The notes beneath the pieces are model-generated. The model did no database searches and was not told the DNA's origin. It saw only the letters and a program-made list of their open reading frames with translations. This document shows, in pieces, positions 9,719-20,159 of a DNA stretch of 64,000 nt. The position numbers were made by a program, and so were the translations under genes. The stretch is taken from NCBI RefSeq assembly GCF_027579695.1, contig NC_083571.1, positions 91,292,388-91,356,387 of the forward strand, in the 5' to 3' direction. Source of the stretch: Neoarius graeffei. Taxonomy: Eukaryota > Chordata > Actinopteri > Siluriformes > Ariidae. Each line of letters starts with the position of its first letter. The stretch's first letter is position 1.

Positions 9719-11125
9719 GGGCCCGAGCCCGAATGGGCGAAGGCCCTATTGTTCTTGTAAGAGTTCACTATTCTTCTTCTTCTTCTTCTTCTTCTTCTTC
9801 TTCTTCCGTCTTCTTCTTCTTCTTTATTTTTCTCCACTGTTGGGCCATTTTCGGGGTGCTTGCCATGGGCGAAAACGCACGAAATTTGGCACCAGTTCCG
9901 AGAATTGCCACCGCTACTCAGAACCAAAAGCCCAAACTTGGCCGGGGCTCAGGGCCTCTATAGCGCCCCCTAAGTCGTTGTGATTTTGGCCTCCCGCATT
10001 AAGGTGCCTGGTTGCCGTATAGTTTGTAGTAGTGGCATGCAATTTGGTACGCATATGTATCTCACTAAGCCGGACAAAAATCTAATGCCAGTGCATTAGC
10101 CACGCCCAACAGGAAGTGAGGTTATTTCACTTTTGTACGAAATGCATGGCCACGAAGACGGCGCAACTCCTCCTAGACCGTTCATAGGAATGTCACCAAA
10201 ATTGATACACATCATCTACAGACATGGCTGACAAAAGTTACTAAATACGTTTCACGTAGGATCAACCGTTCAGAAGTTATACGTCAATCAATTTTCACTT
10301 CAAAATTTTACATGCTTAAAAATTCATAACAAATCTTCTAATGGCTCAAAACTGCTCATACTTCACACGCAAATCACTCATTGGGCTTCTGACATCTTAC
10401 CCAATTTCTGTGATATTTCGCCACTGGGGGCGCTATTTTTTGGGCAAAAAATCCAATCTTTCCTCAAATTTGGTCAAACTTCACGGCCACCCTCTTACTA
10501 CCTCCCATGTCATGTATACCACATTTTGGGAATTTTCGTCCATGGGGGGCGCTGTTTTTGGCCGACGCAGTTGCTCCAAAACGGGTTTTTGGTTAATAAT
10601 TCCATAATGCTTTTCCTTCACACCACTGCCTTGTGATAGTACGTTGCTGTTGTAGACACTTATTTTTCCAACTCATAATCGCTCATGTACGGCATAGCGC
10701 CACCTACTGACATGGGAAAAACCAAAAAATTTATTCTTCAAAAATCTATATCTCATCTTCTATTTACTCAATTGTCATCAAACTTCATACGCAAACTCTT
10801 CATAGCTCACCTGACATATACGCCAAATTTTGTGCACTTTCGCCCCTGGGGGTGCTGGTTATGGCAGACATGATATTGCAGCTTCTGATTTGTCAACCTT
10901 GGCAAGCAAACTCTGTACAAGACCCTTATTGGGGCGCTTGCCATGGTCGACAATGCACGAAATTTGGCTCCTTTTTCTTAGACTGCCACCGCTACTGAGA
11001 ACCAGAAGCCCAGATCCAGGCGGGCCTCAGGGCCTCTATAGCGCCCCCTAACGTGTTGTGATTTTTGCCTCTCACATTAAGGTGCCTGCTTGGCATATAG
11101 TTTCTAGTTATTATTATTATTATTA
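9719..11125 (+). repeat. Hairpin-started repeat, unit 2
   Basis: Second full unit, same order of parts as 8209-9593: hairpin at 9719-9746, a longer TTC tract (about 9771-9822), direct repeat copies at about 9853-10025 and 10931-11107, ending in an ATT run. Differences from unit 1 are scattered single bases and small length changes in simple repeats, so the two units share a recent ancestor. Confidence 0.75.
10696..10710 (-). promoter_or_regulatory. CTCF-like motif in unit 2
   Basis: The minus strand reads TCAGTAGGTGGCGCT, a 14 of 15 match to the CTCF consensus, at the position equivalent to the unit 1 site and with one base changed inside a degenerate position. Motif match only. Confidence 0.35.
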
Positions 11126-11398
11126 GGGCCCGAGCACCGTACAGTGCGAGACCCTATTGTTTTTGAAGGATTATTATTATTATTATTATTATTATTAGGC
11201 CCCGAGCACCGTACAGTGCGAGACCCTATTGTTGCCATGTGTCCAATTCTGTGCTTTGTCGCCATTGTGGGTGTAATGTCTCTTGCCGAAGAAGCTGTGG
11301 AAGGTTTTTCGCGGGGACGCATGCCCCCGCCCCCCTTGGCCGCTGGCGCGAGGTCCCGTCGAGGCCGCTTGCGGCTTTAATTTTACTTTTTTTTTTAG
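11126..11398 (+). repeat. Second subtype of hairpin-started repeat
   Basis: Two heads (11126 and 11198) begin GGGCCCGAGCACCGTACAG or a one-base variant and are separated by an ATT run. The second continues about 170 bp into GC-rich DNA ending CGCTTGCGGCTTTAATTTTA. The hairpin shape of the 8.2-kb family is kept, but the loop and one stem pair differ. Confidence 0.7.
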
Positions 11399-11868
11399 AT
11401 TGACACTTTGAAATTGTTATAATTTTAAGGGGTTTTAATGTAGTGTAATTTTACTGTATATTTAGTTTCAAGCATAAGTCTTTTCCTTTCATCCCTCAAT
11501 CACATTTATCTCCATGAAGGCAAGTATTTCCTTTAGGAAATGCCAATGTAGTTTTGATATGTTTTATCTTGAATGATTTATTTGACAGTAACTTCAACAT
11601 CTCTCAGGTTTCACCTCCTACACCTTCAGAAGCACTTTGCTCGCAGAGCTGATAAAGGACAGTTTGTCTGAATGTCCTGCTTGTAAACTATGTGTCCACT
11701 TTGGCACAGCAGTTGTTAAGTCTCTCCCAGCCATGAGGTGACATGATTAAACTGTCTACTTTTAATGTTGTTAAATGCTTAGTTTGTGTGTCTGGTGTGT
11801 GTAAAGGCTTTTTCTAGTGTCAGCTTCTTGTGATACTGTCCTTCAACATCTTTATACACATTTTTGTC

Positions 11869-11916
<48 letters not shown>

Positions 11917-11940
11917 TGAGTGAGAGTAGGAGCCACATAC
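11399..11940. repeat. No gene; (TG)n tract at 11871-11914
   Basis: Nothing recognisable up to the TG microsatellite, which degrades into GAGTGAGTGAGA. Confidence 0.8.
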
Positions 11941-12631
11941 TAATGCCGCTTTTCCACTACCAACGCAGCTGAGTTGGTCTGAGCCGTGCCGTGCTGAGTT
12001 GGGCTGAGTCGAGCTGAGCGGGGCTGTTGGAGTTGCATTTCGACTACAACCACGCTGAACCGTGCTGGCTGGAAGTGAGTGGACACATTGGGTGGAGTTA
12101 GCGAAAGTGGGTGGATGTCATGTGATGTTGTTAGGCGGCGCAAACAGTGACATCAGTGACCTTTTAAGCGGTAGTCTCACGACCCGGATAGTAAACAATA
12201 AACATGGAGGACATGGAGTCGTTAGTGTTGCTGGTCTTGGTGCTGTGGCTTGTTGTCACCGACAACGGCAACAGATACTGACAAGAGCGTATAGATGAGG
12301 CGAGGCGCATAAGGCTTCAGAAATTCTCGTAATTCGTAATTCTTCTTCTTCCGGGTTTACGGTGTTTACAGATCCCAGCGTGCTCGCAGGGCATGTGTGA
12401 GCATGTGAGGACACACTCCTCCTCACCAATCAGTGCACAGGGGAGTGTCTCCTCACGCCCCTAGCCCCACTCGGCTCGGTTTGGCTCGCTTCAGCCCTAC
12501 TCCAAAACCGTGCGAGTTTTGGGTGCTGAGTAGGGCTGAAGCGAGCTGAGTCGTGCTGCTCTGAGGTAGTCGAAACGCGAGCCGTGTCGGGCTGAAGTGA
12601 GCTGAAAAAGGGTAGTGGAAAAGGGCCATTA
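11941..12631. mobile_element. TIR element (MITE), possibly Harbinger-type
   Basis: The left end TAATGCCGCTTTTCCACTACC and the reverse complement of the right end TAATGGCCCTTTTCCACTACC match at 19 of 21 positions. Inner subterminal blocks are rich in GAGCTGAG/GCTCGG motifs, and TTTCGACTAC recurs near both ends. The length is 691 bp. Inside, an ATG at about 12203 opens a short hydrophobic frame (MEDMESLVLLVL) that ends after about 25 codons and may be the start of a lost transposase. The superfamily is uncertain because the target duplication is not clear. Confidence 0.6.
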
Positions 12632-13169
12632 GAAATACACAAAAAACTCCAAACTACTCCCATCTTGCTATTTAGCTTTCTCTTCAAGCAGAATCAGATT
12701 TTTATGTTTTTCTTTTTCCTTACCAGAGTACACCTCTTTTCCTCAAGCTTAAGAGCTGAACCTCACTGTCTCTTAAAGTCTAGCAAAAAGCAGAAAAGGA
12801 GGAGAGAAACAGATTGTTACTCTGTATGCAACTGCAGCCTTCTCCTCCCTCACACACCCCAAGAGAGAGAAATGAAGATGAGAATGGAGAGAAAGAAAGG
12901 TTTTGTGCATGCTTTGCTTTTTGGTTCTTGTTCTTTTAGCTAAGGGATTTGAGGGATGAGGAATGTTGTACTTTGTTGTACAGAAGTGTGGATGGATTTT
13001 AGAATGGGTTAAGATGAAGCTTTTGCATGTTTGCTTCTACCTAATCCTTCTTAGTTGTTATTTTTTACACTATTCTATAACACAGGATGTCCCACAAGTC
13101 TCCATACATAGGGGAAATGAATACTTTTAGGAAAATGTCTTCTACTTTTATTTTTTTAAATTATATGTA
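12632..13169. other. No recognisable gene
   Basis: Low-complexity and AT-rich DNA without domain-bearing frames. Confidence 0.5.
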
Positions 13170-14559
13170 CAACCCCGATTCCAAAAAAGTTGGGACAAAG
13201 TACAAATTGTAAATAAAAACGGAATGCAATGATGTGGAAGTTTCAAAATTCCATATTTTATTCAGAATAGAACATAGATAACATATCAAATGTTTAAACT
13301 GAGAAAATGTATCATTTAAAGAGAAAATTTAGGTGATTTTAAATTTCATGACAACAACACATCTCAAAAAAGTTGGGACAAGGCCATGTTTACCACTGTG
13401 AGACATCTCCTTTTCTCTTTACAACAGTCTGTAAACGTCTGGGGACTGAGGAGACAAGTTGCTCAAGTTTAGGGAGAGGAATATTAACCCATTCTTGTCT
13501 AATGTAGGATTCTAGTTGCTCAACTGTCTTAGGTCTTTTTTTGTCGTATCTTCCGTTTTATGATGCGCCAAATGTTTTCTATGGGTGAAAGATCTGGACT
13601 GCAGACTGGCCAGTTCAGTACCCGGACCCTTCTTCTATGCAGCCATGATGCTGTAATTGATGCAGTATGTGGTTTGGCATTGTCATGTTGGAAAATGCAA
13701 GGTCTTCCCTGAAAGAGACATCGTCTGGATGGAAGCATATGTTGCTCTAGAACCTGGATATACCTTTCAGCATTGATAGTGTCTTTCCAGATGTGTAAGC
13801 TGCCCATGCCACACGTACTAATGCAACCCCATACCATCAAAGATGCAGGCTTCTGAACTGAGCGCTGATAACAACTTGGGTCGTCCTTCTCCTCTTTAGT
13901 CCAAATGACACAGCGTCCCTGATTTCCATAAAGAACTTCAAATTTGATTCATCTGACCACAGAACAGTTTTCCACTTTGCCACAGTCCATTTTAAATGAG
14001 CCTTGGCCCAGAGAAGACATCTGCACTTCTGGATCATGTTTAGATACAGCTTCTTCTTTGAACTATAGAGTTTTAGCTGGCAACGGCCGATGGCACGGTG
14101 AATTGTGTTCACAGATAATGTTCTCTGGAAATCAGTGGCGGCTAGTAGTCTTTCAAACAGAGGAGGCTGGTCAGTTACGATATTTCCAGATTTTAAAAGA
14201 AAAAACACATCAATTTTGCCCATACTCTTGCCTCTGATCTGGCTGATTGTTGGCAGCGTCACAAACTGTGAAATAACAGGTTCTTTTGGCCCATTAGCCT
14301 ACTGTCCAATATGCATGATGGTGGTGTTGGGGGGGGATATTTTAACATTTTATATTTTAAAATTGTGGCATGTTGTTTAAAAATTGTCCTCGGCTGTGTT
14401 TTTGTTTAAAAATGTTTTCCAAATTGTAGCAGTGTTTAATTCATATCCAGAAAAACATATATTCCAATATAATATACTCAGCATAAACATTTTAAATAGA
14501 TTCTATATTTTTGGTCCATCCATGACATATTACTAAAGTAGCCTATTTACTGTTGTTGA

Positions 14560-14750
14560 TGTGGGTCACTTGCTGTTAGCCAATTCACTTTCTCGTACCA
14601 GGAGAGCTGAAAGGAACGAGTATTATTCCCTACCTTTTTCACCAAGTCAATTTGAGGCGTTGGTCTACCCTGCTCTTTAATTTTAATTTTTTCCTCGAAA
14701 GGAAGACTGGCAAATGGCTTCGCCAAAATTAAATCAGCAATGCTTGGCAT
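14560..14750 (-). pseudogene. hAT (ZMYM1-like) transposase N-terminal fragment
   Basis: The open minus-strand frame MPSIADLILAKPFASLPFEE...IDLVKKVGN...SFQLSWYEK matches, from knowledge of the family, the segment just upstream of the TTF zinc finger in ZMYM1-like hAT transposases of fish. It ends before the zinc finger at CAACAACAG-TAAAT. The rest of the transposase is deleted. The element is therefore non-autonomous. Confidence 0.65.
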
Positions 14751-15204
14751 CCGTGCGCAGCTTTCTTGCTAGCTGACTAGCCCCCTCAAGTTCAAGTTCA
14801 GTCACTCAAATAAACGACATTTCTGGAACTAAGAAAGCAAACTTGACAACACTATATTTACACTTTATTTACAATGAAAATATATACAAACTAAAAAAGC
14901 TGGTAGAAACCGTATGTAATGAATGAAATCGAAATGTAAGCTGATCTCTTACAATACACCACAGCACTTGCGAATCCGCATGGGACTGAACTGATGTTGC
15001 CAGATACTGCTGACGTTATCCAGCCAAAAATATGTTCAAAACCCGCCAAAATGCACTTAAAACCGCTCAATTGGGCGGTAAATCGCCCAATCTGGCAACA
15101 CTGTCCGCTGCCTGTCTATAGTTGAAACGAGCTGTCAATCAAAGAAAATATCCGGCCGCTTTCACCAATCACCAGTCTCCTCGTGGAAACTGCCATGTCC
15201 CTCC

Positions 15205-15430
15205 CATGTGAGGCTCGGAGTCCGTGGGCGGGCATTTTCGCAGTATTTGTCCAATAACCATCTTGCATTTTGAGATTGAAAAGCGCATAGCTCCCAAATG
15301 CCATTGAAGTCCACTGAGGCTGGGAGTCCGTGAGACTCCGTGGGTGGGCATTTTCGCAGTATTTGTCCAATAATCGTCTTGCATTTTGAGATTGACAAGC
15401 GCATAGCTCCCAATCCACTGAGGCTGGGCT
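15205..15430. repeat. Two diverged tandem units inside the hAT element
   Basis: A block of roughly 100-120 bp containing GGGCATTTTCGCAGTATTTG, CTTGCATTTTGAGATTGA and AAGCGCATAGCTCCCAA occurs twice head to tail (about 15208-15320 and 15330-15428). Open frames across it (for example 15116-15466, minus) only reflect this repeat. Confidence 0.8.
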
Positions 15431-15972
15431 GCATCGTGCTGTCACGAGGGGGAAAAACTCACGCACACATTAGGCGAACTGGGGAAAGTTATAAGGGAAT
15501 GATTTCGCACTGTAGTGGGTTGAGCACATATATTTCTATGATTCTGGATCTGAAATAGCAATGTTATAAGGTCGGCTATAACATAAGCCTAGCGCAATTC
15601 ATCCTACACGATGTTCGTCATTTTTAGAGGAGGCTGAGCCTCCCTCGTTGTCTTAGAGCAATCGCCCATGCTGGAAATATTCCTGAGCCCATTTTGTGAT
15701 TTCCAATACAGAAGCATGCCTGTATGTGATGCAGTGCCGTCTAAGGGCTCGAAGATCATGGGCACCCAGTATGGTTTTCCGGCCTTGACCCTTACGCACA
15801 GAGATTCTTCCAGGTTCTCTGAATCTTTTGATGATATTATGCACTGTAGATGATGATATGTTCAAACTCTTTGCAATTTTGCACTGTCAAACTCCTTTCT
15901 GATATTGCTCCACTATTTGTCAGCGCAGAATTGGGGGGATTGGTGATCCTCTTCCCATCTTTACTTCTGAGA

Positions 15973-16959
15973 CTACATCCACACGACAACGGCAACGAGA
16001 TGTTATTTAAAAAAATATCGTGTCCACATGGGCAACGATCAGTAAGATATCAGGTCCATATGGCAACACAACACTTGCTGAAAACGATGCAATACACATG
16101 CCACACCTCTAGGGGCGCTGTAAGACGGTCCCTTCGGAGACACCAGAACAATAGAAGTAAGGACGCATGCGCATAAACTATTATGCGCGAGACTTCATAT
16201 TAGTACAAAGTCAGGAAAATCTGTTCGTAAAATTACGTTATAATGACCAAATACAATGAAAAGAAGTATTTTTCCAGTCTCACCTGTGAAAGGTAATCCC
16301 ATGTGATCTCGTTTGGATGGTAAACCTGTTGGTACAGTTAAACGCAGCACATGAATGAGGCATCTTTATTCTCTGCTTTGACCCATCCAATATGGCGGCG
16401 AGGATGACATATGATTCTACGCGGAAGGCGGCGTCTTTAATGGTCCGGAATAAATTGAATGCTACACGTTGATGGATTAATTTGTTATTCTACGCCCTTT
16501 TTGAGGAATGTATTGTAGGACTTAAACCAACATCTGAAGAGGTGAGATCGCTCCTTTTTTTCCCTATTTTTGCTGGCGAGATTGACTCTGCCCTAAGGGC
16601 TATTTTCTCTCTCTCTCTTTGCACCATTACACAATAAATATTCACAGTGAAAATATTTTGTAAGCGCGTTTCATGAACCAAGTTATAGGATTTGTTGACA
16701 ACTCGCATCGAGTTCGTTACACTTCTACCCGGCGTGAAGCACTGACAGTCATGTGGTTGTGACGTCATTGTAAACAAATCCGTTCTACTCATCCAGACGA
16801 CTTCGCAACGGCAACGTTGCCAGATCTTTCCACTCTGGGACCCGTTCTCAAAAGATTGCGTTTTGGGGCACCCAAAACGCCGGTGCCATGTGGACGCCAG
16901 GCCTAAACGATAAACAATTGTATCGGATTCACCTGAATCCATTGCCGTGTGGACAGGGC
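15973..16959. mobile_element. Non-autonomous TIR element in Tc1 copy B2
   Basis: CTGAGA flanks it on both sides (15967-15972 and 16960-16965). The ends are related inverted repeats: CTACATCCACACGACAACGG on the left and, inverted, GGCCCTGTCCACACGGCAATGG on the right. The size is 987 bp, with no coding region I can recognise. A 5-6 bp target duplication does not settle the superfamily. Confidence 0.7.
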
Positions 16960-17311
16960 CTGAGAGCCACTGCCACTCCAAGATGCTCTTTTTATACCCA
17001 GTCATGTTAATGACCTATTGCCAATTGACCTAATGAGTTGCAATTTGGTCCTCCAGCTGTTCCTTTTTTGTATCTTTAACTTTTCCAGCCTCTTATTGCC
17101 CCTGTCCCAACTTTTTTGAGATGTGTTGCTGTCATGAAATTTCAAATGAGCCAATAGTTGGCATGAAATTTCAAAATGTCTCACTTTCGACATTTGATAT
17201 GTTGTCTATGTTCTACTGTGAATACAATATCAGTTTTTTAGATGTTGTAAATTATTGCATTCCGTTTTTATTTACAATTTGTACTTTGTCCCAACTTTTT
17301 TGGAATCAGGG

Positions 17312-17313
<2 letters not shown>

Positions 17314-17360
<47 letters not shown>
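17314..17360. repeat. (GT)n microsatellite
   Basis: Continuous GT run at the eroded end of Tc1 copy B2. Confidence 0.95.
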
Positions 17361-17367
<7 letters not shown>

Positions 17368-17368
<1 letters not shown>

Positions 17369-17726
17369 GTGGCATGGTGGTGTAGTGGTTAGCGCTGTTG
17401 CATCACAGCAAGAAGGTCCGGGTTTGAGCCCCGTGGCCGGTGAGGGCCTTTCTCTGTGGAGTTTGCATGTTCTGCATGGGTTTCCTCCGGGTGCTCCGGT
17501 TTCCCCCACAGCCCAAAGACATGCACGTTAGGTTAACTGGTGACTCTAAATTGACTGTAGGTGTGAGTGTGAATGGTTGTCTGTGTCTATGTGTCAGCCC
17601 TGTGATGACCTGGTGACTTGTCCAAGGTGTACCCCGCCTTTTGCCCGTAGTCAGCTGGGATAGGCTCCAGCTTGCTTGCGACCCTGTAGAACAGGATAAA
17701 GCAGCTAGAGATAATGAGATGAGATA
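17368..17726 (+). mobile_element. GATGAG-type tRNA-derived SINE
   Basis: The head GGTGGCATGGTGGTGTAGTGG with an A-box-like TAGTGGTTAGCGC and a decayed B box GGTTTGAGCCCC is followed by the same body as at 26014-26391, ending ATAATGAGATGAGATAT. Full length. Several changes from the other copies make this an older insertion, and no clean target duplication is visible. Confidence 0.85.
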
Positions 17727-17911
17727 TATGAGAGACATTTTGGAAAAATGTGTTAATTTCACCAATGTATGGAGAGAGGGGTTTGTGGCAGTATTGGCAC
17801 AGAGGCCCAAGGGGGTGTGGGGAAATGAAGAGGGACATGTATTTGGGGAGTGGGCTTGTTTTGGTCCCTGTTTCCACAAAGATGTTTTCAAGTCAGGCTT
17901 GAAAAGTCAAG

Positions 17912-17945
<34 letters not shown>

Positions 17946-17978
17946 CCTTCAGCTTCACTTTACAGTGACATTACTCTG

Positions 17979-18023
<45 letters not shown>

Positions 18024-19171
18024 ATTGCTCAGCACTCTCCCTCTTTCTGGTTTCTCTCTGCAAAAACAAGACACACATAACTAGATTACCAGCAATCAAA
18101 CATAGGTGAAACTCTTGACGTGTTCCTGGTCAGTTCTACCTGACTCCTTGCTGTTCACAGCTGACACATGACCATGCCCCCACTGCCACAAGTACCAACA
18201 TCCATCCAATCAGGAGGCATCTCTACTCACTTGTCAGTCATCATGTTGCCTGTCAATTCAGAAAGCGCCACATCTTGCATTAGTTTTCAGCCCTTCTAGT
18301 ATAGGAGGCCTGTTTGCTGTGTGTTTGTGGATATGGCATTAAATGAAACACTGCTGAAGTGTGGGGCTGTATGCTGTACTCAGGAATTTCAAACCAGCTA
18401 CCTTCTTCTAGATTCTACCAAAATCATGGATCTGTAAAAATAATTGTTGAAATTTCCAAACTGTACAAAACAGCCTGACAGCAATGCCTTGTTCTTCATT
18501 CATTATACATGCAATTTATTCATTATTACGTTTCACTTTTCTCCCTGAGAGATCCTAAGCCATTTCTTTTGTTGGAGATCATTAAATTGTTATGCTGCAA
18601 TACAGACTGTTAATAATGTAAATGTCATGTATAAAGTGCAGAATGTAATGTTTTCTCAAACTGAAATTTAATTTTAGGAGAAATTTGAATTGGAAAATCA
18701 TTCCAAGTAATATCCCTTAAAGATACATAAGAATAAAAGAAAAAAGTATAAGGTTGTTTCTGCACTTTATGAATTCTCTAACTAGGTGTTAAATAAAAAG
18801 TGTTGCAGTAATTAAGGAAAACACTGTATCAGCCTGATAGAATATTACTTGGAAACAGGTACTTGAAAAGAATACACAGAATAAACTTTGAATAATTCTT
18901 TCAGCAATGCTGCATATATTACACAAGGATGTAAACAGAAATGCCTCTGGCTATTGACTTGTATCAATGTAATAATTAACCTGAGTTTCTGCCCCTGAGC
19001 ACACTTAGTGCTTGCATGTACATGCGTGTGTGTGCATGTGCATGTTTTTATGTCTCTGTGAGGAACAAATGTCCCCATATTACAGCTTTGGCTATAATTT
19101 TTTAAGGTTAGATTGAGGTATAGGATAACATTAGCTACATTCATAATTATTTCAAAGAATGGTCCCCAAAA

Positions 19172-19176
<5 letters not shown>
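17727..19176. repeat. No gene; (TG)n at 17914-17943 and (CA)n at 17979-18021
   Basis: Two opposed dinucleotide tracts 35 bases apart, able to pair with each other, then more than 1 kb in which I recognise nothing. Confidence 0.7.

Positions 19177-19219
<43 letters not shown>
19177..19219. repeat. (GT)n microsatellite
   Basis: Continuous GT run. The minus-strand open frame across it is an artefact. Confidence 0.95.
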
Positions 19220-19221
<2 letters not shown>

Positions 19222-19552
19222 TTGAGAGAAGATTTATGTTCTCTGCCTGTATGTGTAACACTCTAAAAATGTTGGAGTTTTATTAAAACAAGAATATGGA
19301 TGTTGTATTATGGGGGGGGTGTTCCTAGGGACCTTTGCTTGGGCACATTGAGAACATGAAGCAATGAACTGGTTTATCTCTGTGAGTATATTTTCCTACC
19401 AATACTTGGTTCTTAACATTTCATGTGTGCGTTGACTGCCTGGGTGTCCTGTGGCTGGAGATGCATGTGCCCAGGTGATGAGTCTGCTCTGAAGATGCTT
19501 GGATACTTTCTAGTTTTTGATTTTTGAACTTCTATGTTTTCTTGATTGTGAT

Positions 19553-19796
19553 TTTTATGAGAGACATGGGAGAGGGAATCTCAGCGTTTCGTCTGTCGGG
19601 GCGTTTGGATTCTCATCTTTTTTTTGGGGGGGTACTATGTACTATGTGTCTTATCTTCTAGTCTTAGACTTTCAAACTTTTGTGGTTTCTATACTTTATT
19701 TTTTTCATGAATATTTGATTTGTGATCATTTATGAGAGGGATGGGGAGGGAGTCTCAACATTTCATTGGAGTTTTGTCGGAGCGTTTGGACTCTCT
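19553..19796. repeat. Diverged tandem duplication of ~175 bp
   Basis: TTTATGAGAG.CATGGG followed by TCTCA.C.TTTC and TCGG.GCGTTTGGA.TCTC occurs at about 19553-19615 and again at about 19726-19796. No coding content. Confidence 0.6.
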
Positions 19797-19860
19797 CACC
19801 TCTCTTATTTTCTTTGATAATGTTTTCATGTAAATGAGTTTTTAATGGACATTAGACATT

Positions 19861-19891
<31 letters not shown>

Positions 19892-20080
19892 GCCCTGCGA
19901 TGACCTGGCGACTTGTCCAGGGTGTACCCCGCCTTTCGCCCGTGGTCAGCTGGGATAGGCTCCAGCTTGCCTGCGACCCTGTAGAACAGGATAAAGCGGC
20001 TAGAGATAATGAGATGAGATTATTATTATTATTATTATTATTACTACTACTACTACTACTACAACAACAACACATTATTG
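19861..20080 (+). repeat. SINE tail fragment inside ATT/ACT/ACA microsatellites
   Basis: Bases 19891-20020 are the last ~130 bp of the GATGAG-type SINE (GACCTGGCGACTTGTCCAGG through GAGATGAGAT). ATT runs lie on both sides, passing on the right into ACT and ACA runs. A 5'-truncated SINE insertion into an ATT tract explains this. Confidence 0.85.
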
Positions 20081-20159
20081 TAAGGGCATTGAGATTATTA
20101 TGGAATGCACATAATTATTTCTATTATTATTATTATTACATAGAGGAGACCAGGTGGGA

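Larger units (their letters stand above)
14133..15670 (-). mobile_element. Internally deleted hAT element, 8-bp TSD
   Basis: It sits between perfect CTGGAAAT duplications (14125-14132 and 15671-15678) inside a Tc1 transposase, so both boundaries are fixed. The ends are CAGTGGCGGCTAG and, inverted, CATGGGCGATTGC, with GAGGAGGCTG motifs close to each. The size is 1538 bp. A piece of ZMYM1-like hAT transposase remains at 14560-14750. The related element at 31699-33363 begins with the same CAGTGGCGG. Confidence 0.85.
13390..15958 (-). pseudogene. Tc1-like transposase, family B copy 2 (split and frameshifted)
   Basis: The N-terminal part from MGRGSP (15956-15958) to the end of the DNA-binding region is separated from the catalytic part by the hAT insertion with its flanking CTGGAAAT repeats (14125-15678). 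In the catalytic part a lost T near 13941-13945 shifts the frame just after WSDES, and an extra T near 13535-13541 shifts it again after [18 protein letters not shown] and LSPIENIW are still legible in 13529-13840. At the codon that is TGA in copy 1, this copy keeps CGA, which shows the ancestral state. Confidence 0.85.
13170..17313 (-). mobile_element. Tc1-like element, family B, copy 2 (split by two insertions)
   Basis: The left end CAACCCCGATTCC at 13170 follows TA. The right end reads GGAATCAGGGTT and fades into a GT microsatellite at 17314, so the last bases and the outer TA are eroded. Removing the insertions at 14133-15670 and 15973-16959 leaves a family-B element of about the usual length. 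It is older than both insertions. Confidence 0.88.

Noticed and set aside
9594..9746. Regularly spaced short repeats resembling a CRISPR array
   Set aside because: The spacers are ATT microsatellite plus common head sequence and not unique, and the DNA is eukaryotic with no cas genes.
9685..9963. Open frames rich in Arg/Glu or Ser/Phe
   Set aside because: They are translations of the TTC/GAA microsatellite in the hairpin repeat.
8209..11125. Helitron origin for the hairpin repeat
   Set aside because: Helitrons carry the hairpin near the 3' end before CTRR and start with TC. Here the hairpin is at the start and the flanks are ATT runs; no Rep/helicase is present.
13081..13125. Mariner-like terminal sequence (ATGTCCCACAAGTCTCCATA)
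   Set aside because: It resembles a mariner end, but there is no partner repeat, transposase or TA pair nearby.
15116..15466. 116-codon minus-strand frame as a gene
   Set aside because: It reads through a non-coding tandem duplication inside a hAT element, and neighbouring frames read through the same repeat.
16490..17005. 171-codon minus-strand frame
   Set aside because: It only joins the upstream leader of Tc1 copy B2 to the inside of a non-coding TIR element.
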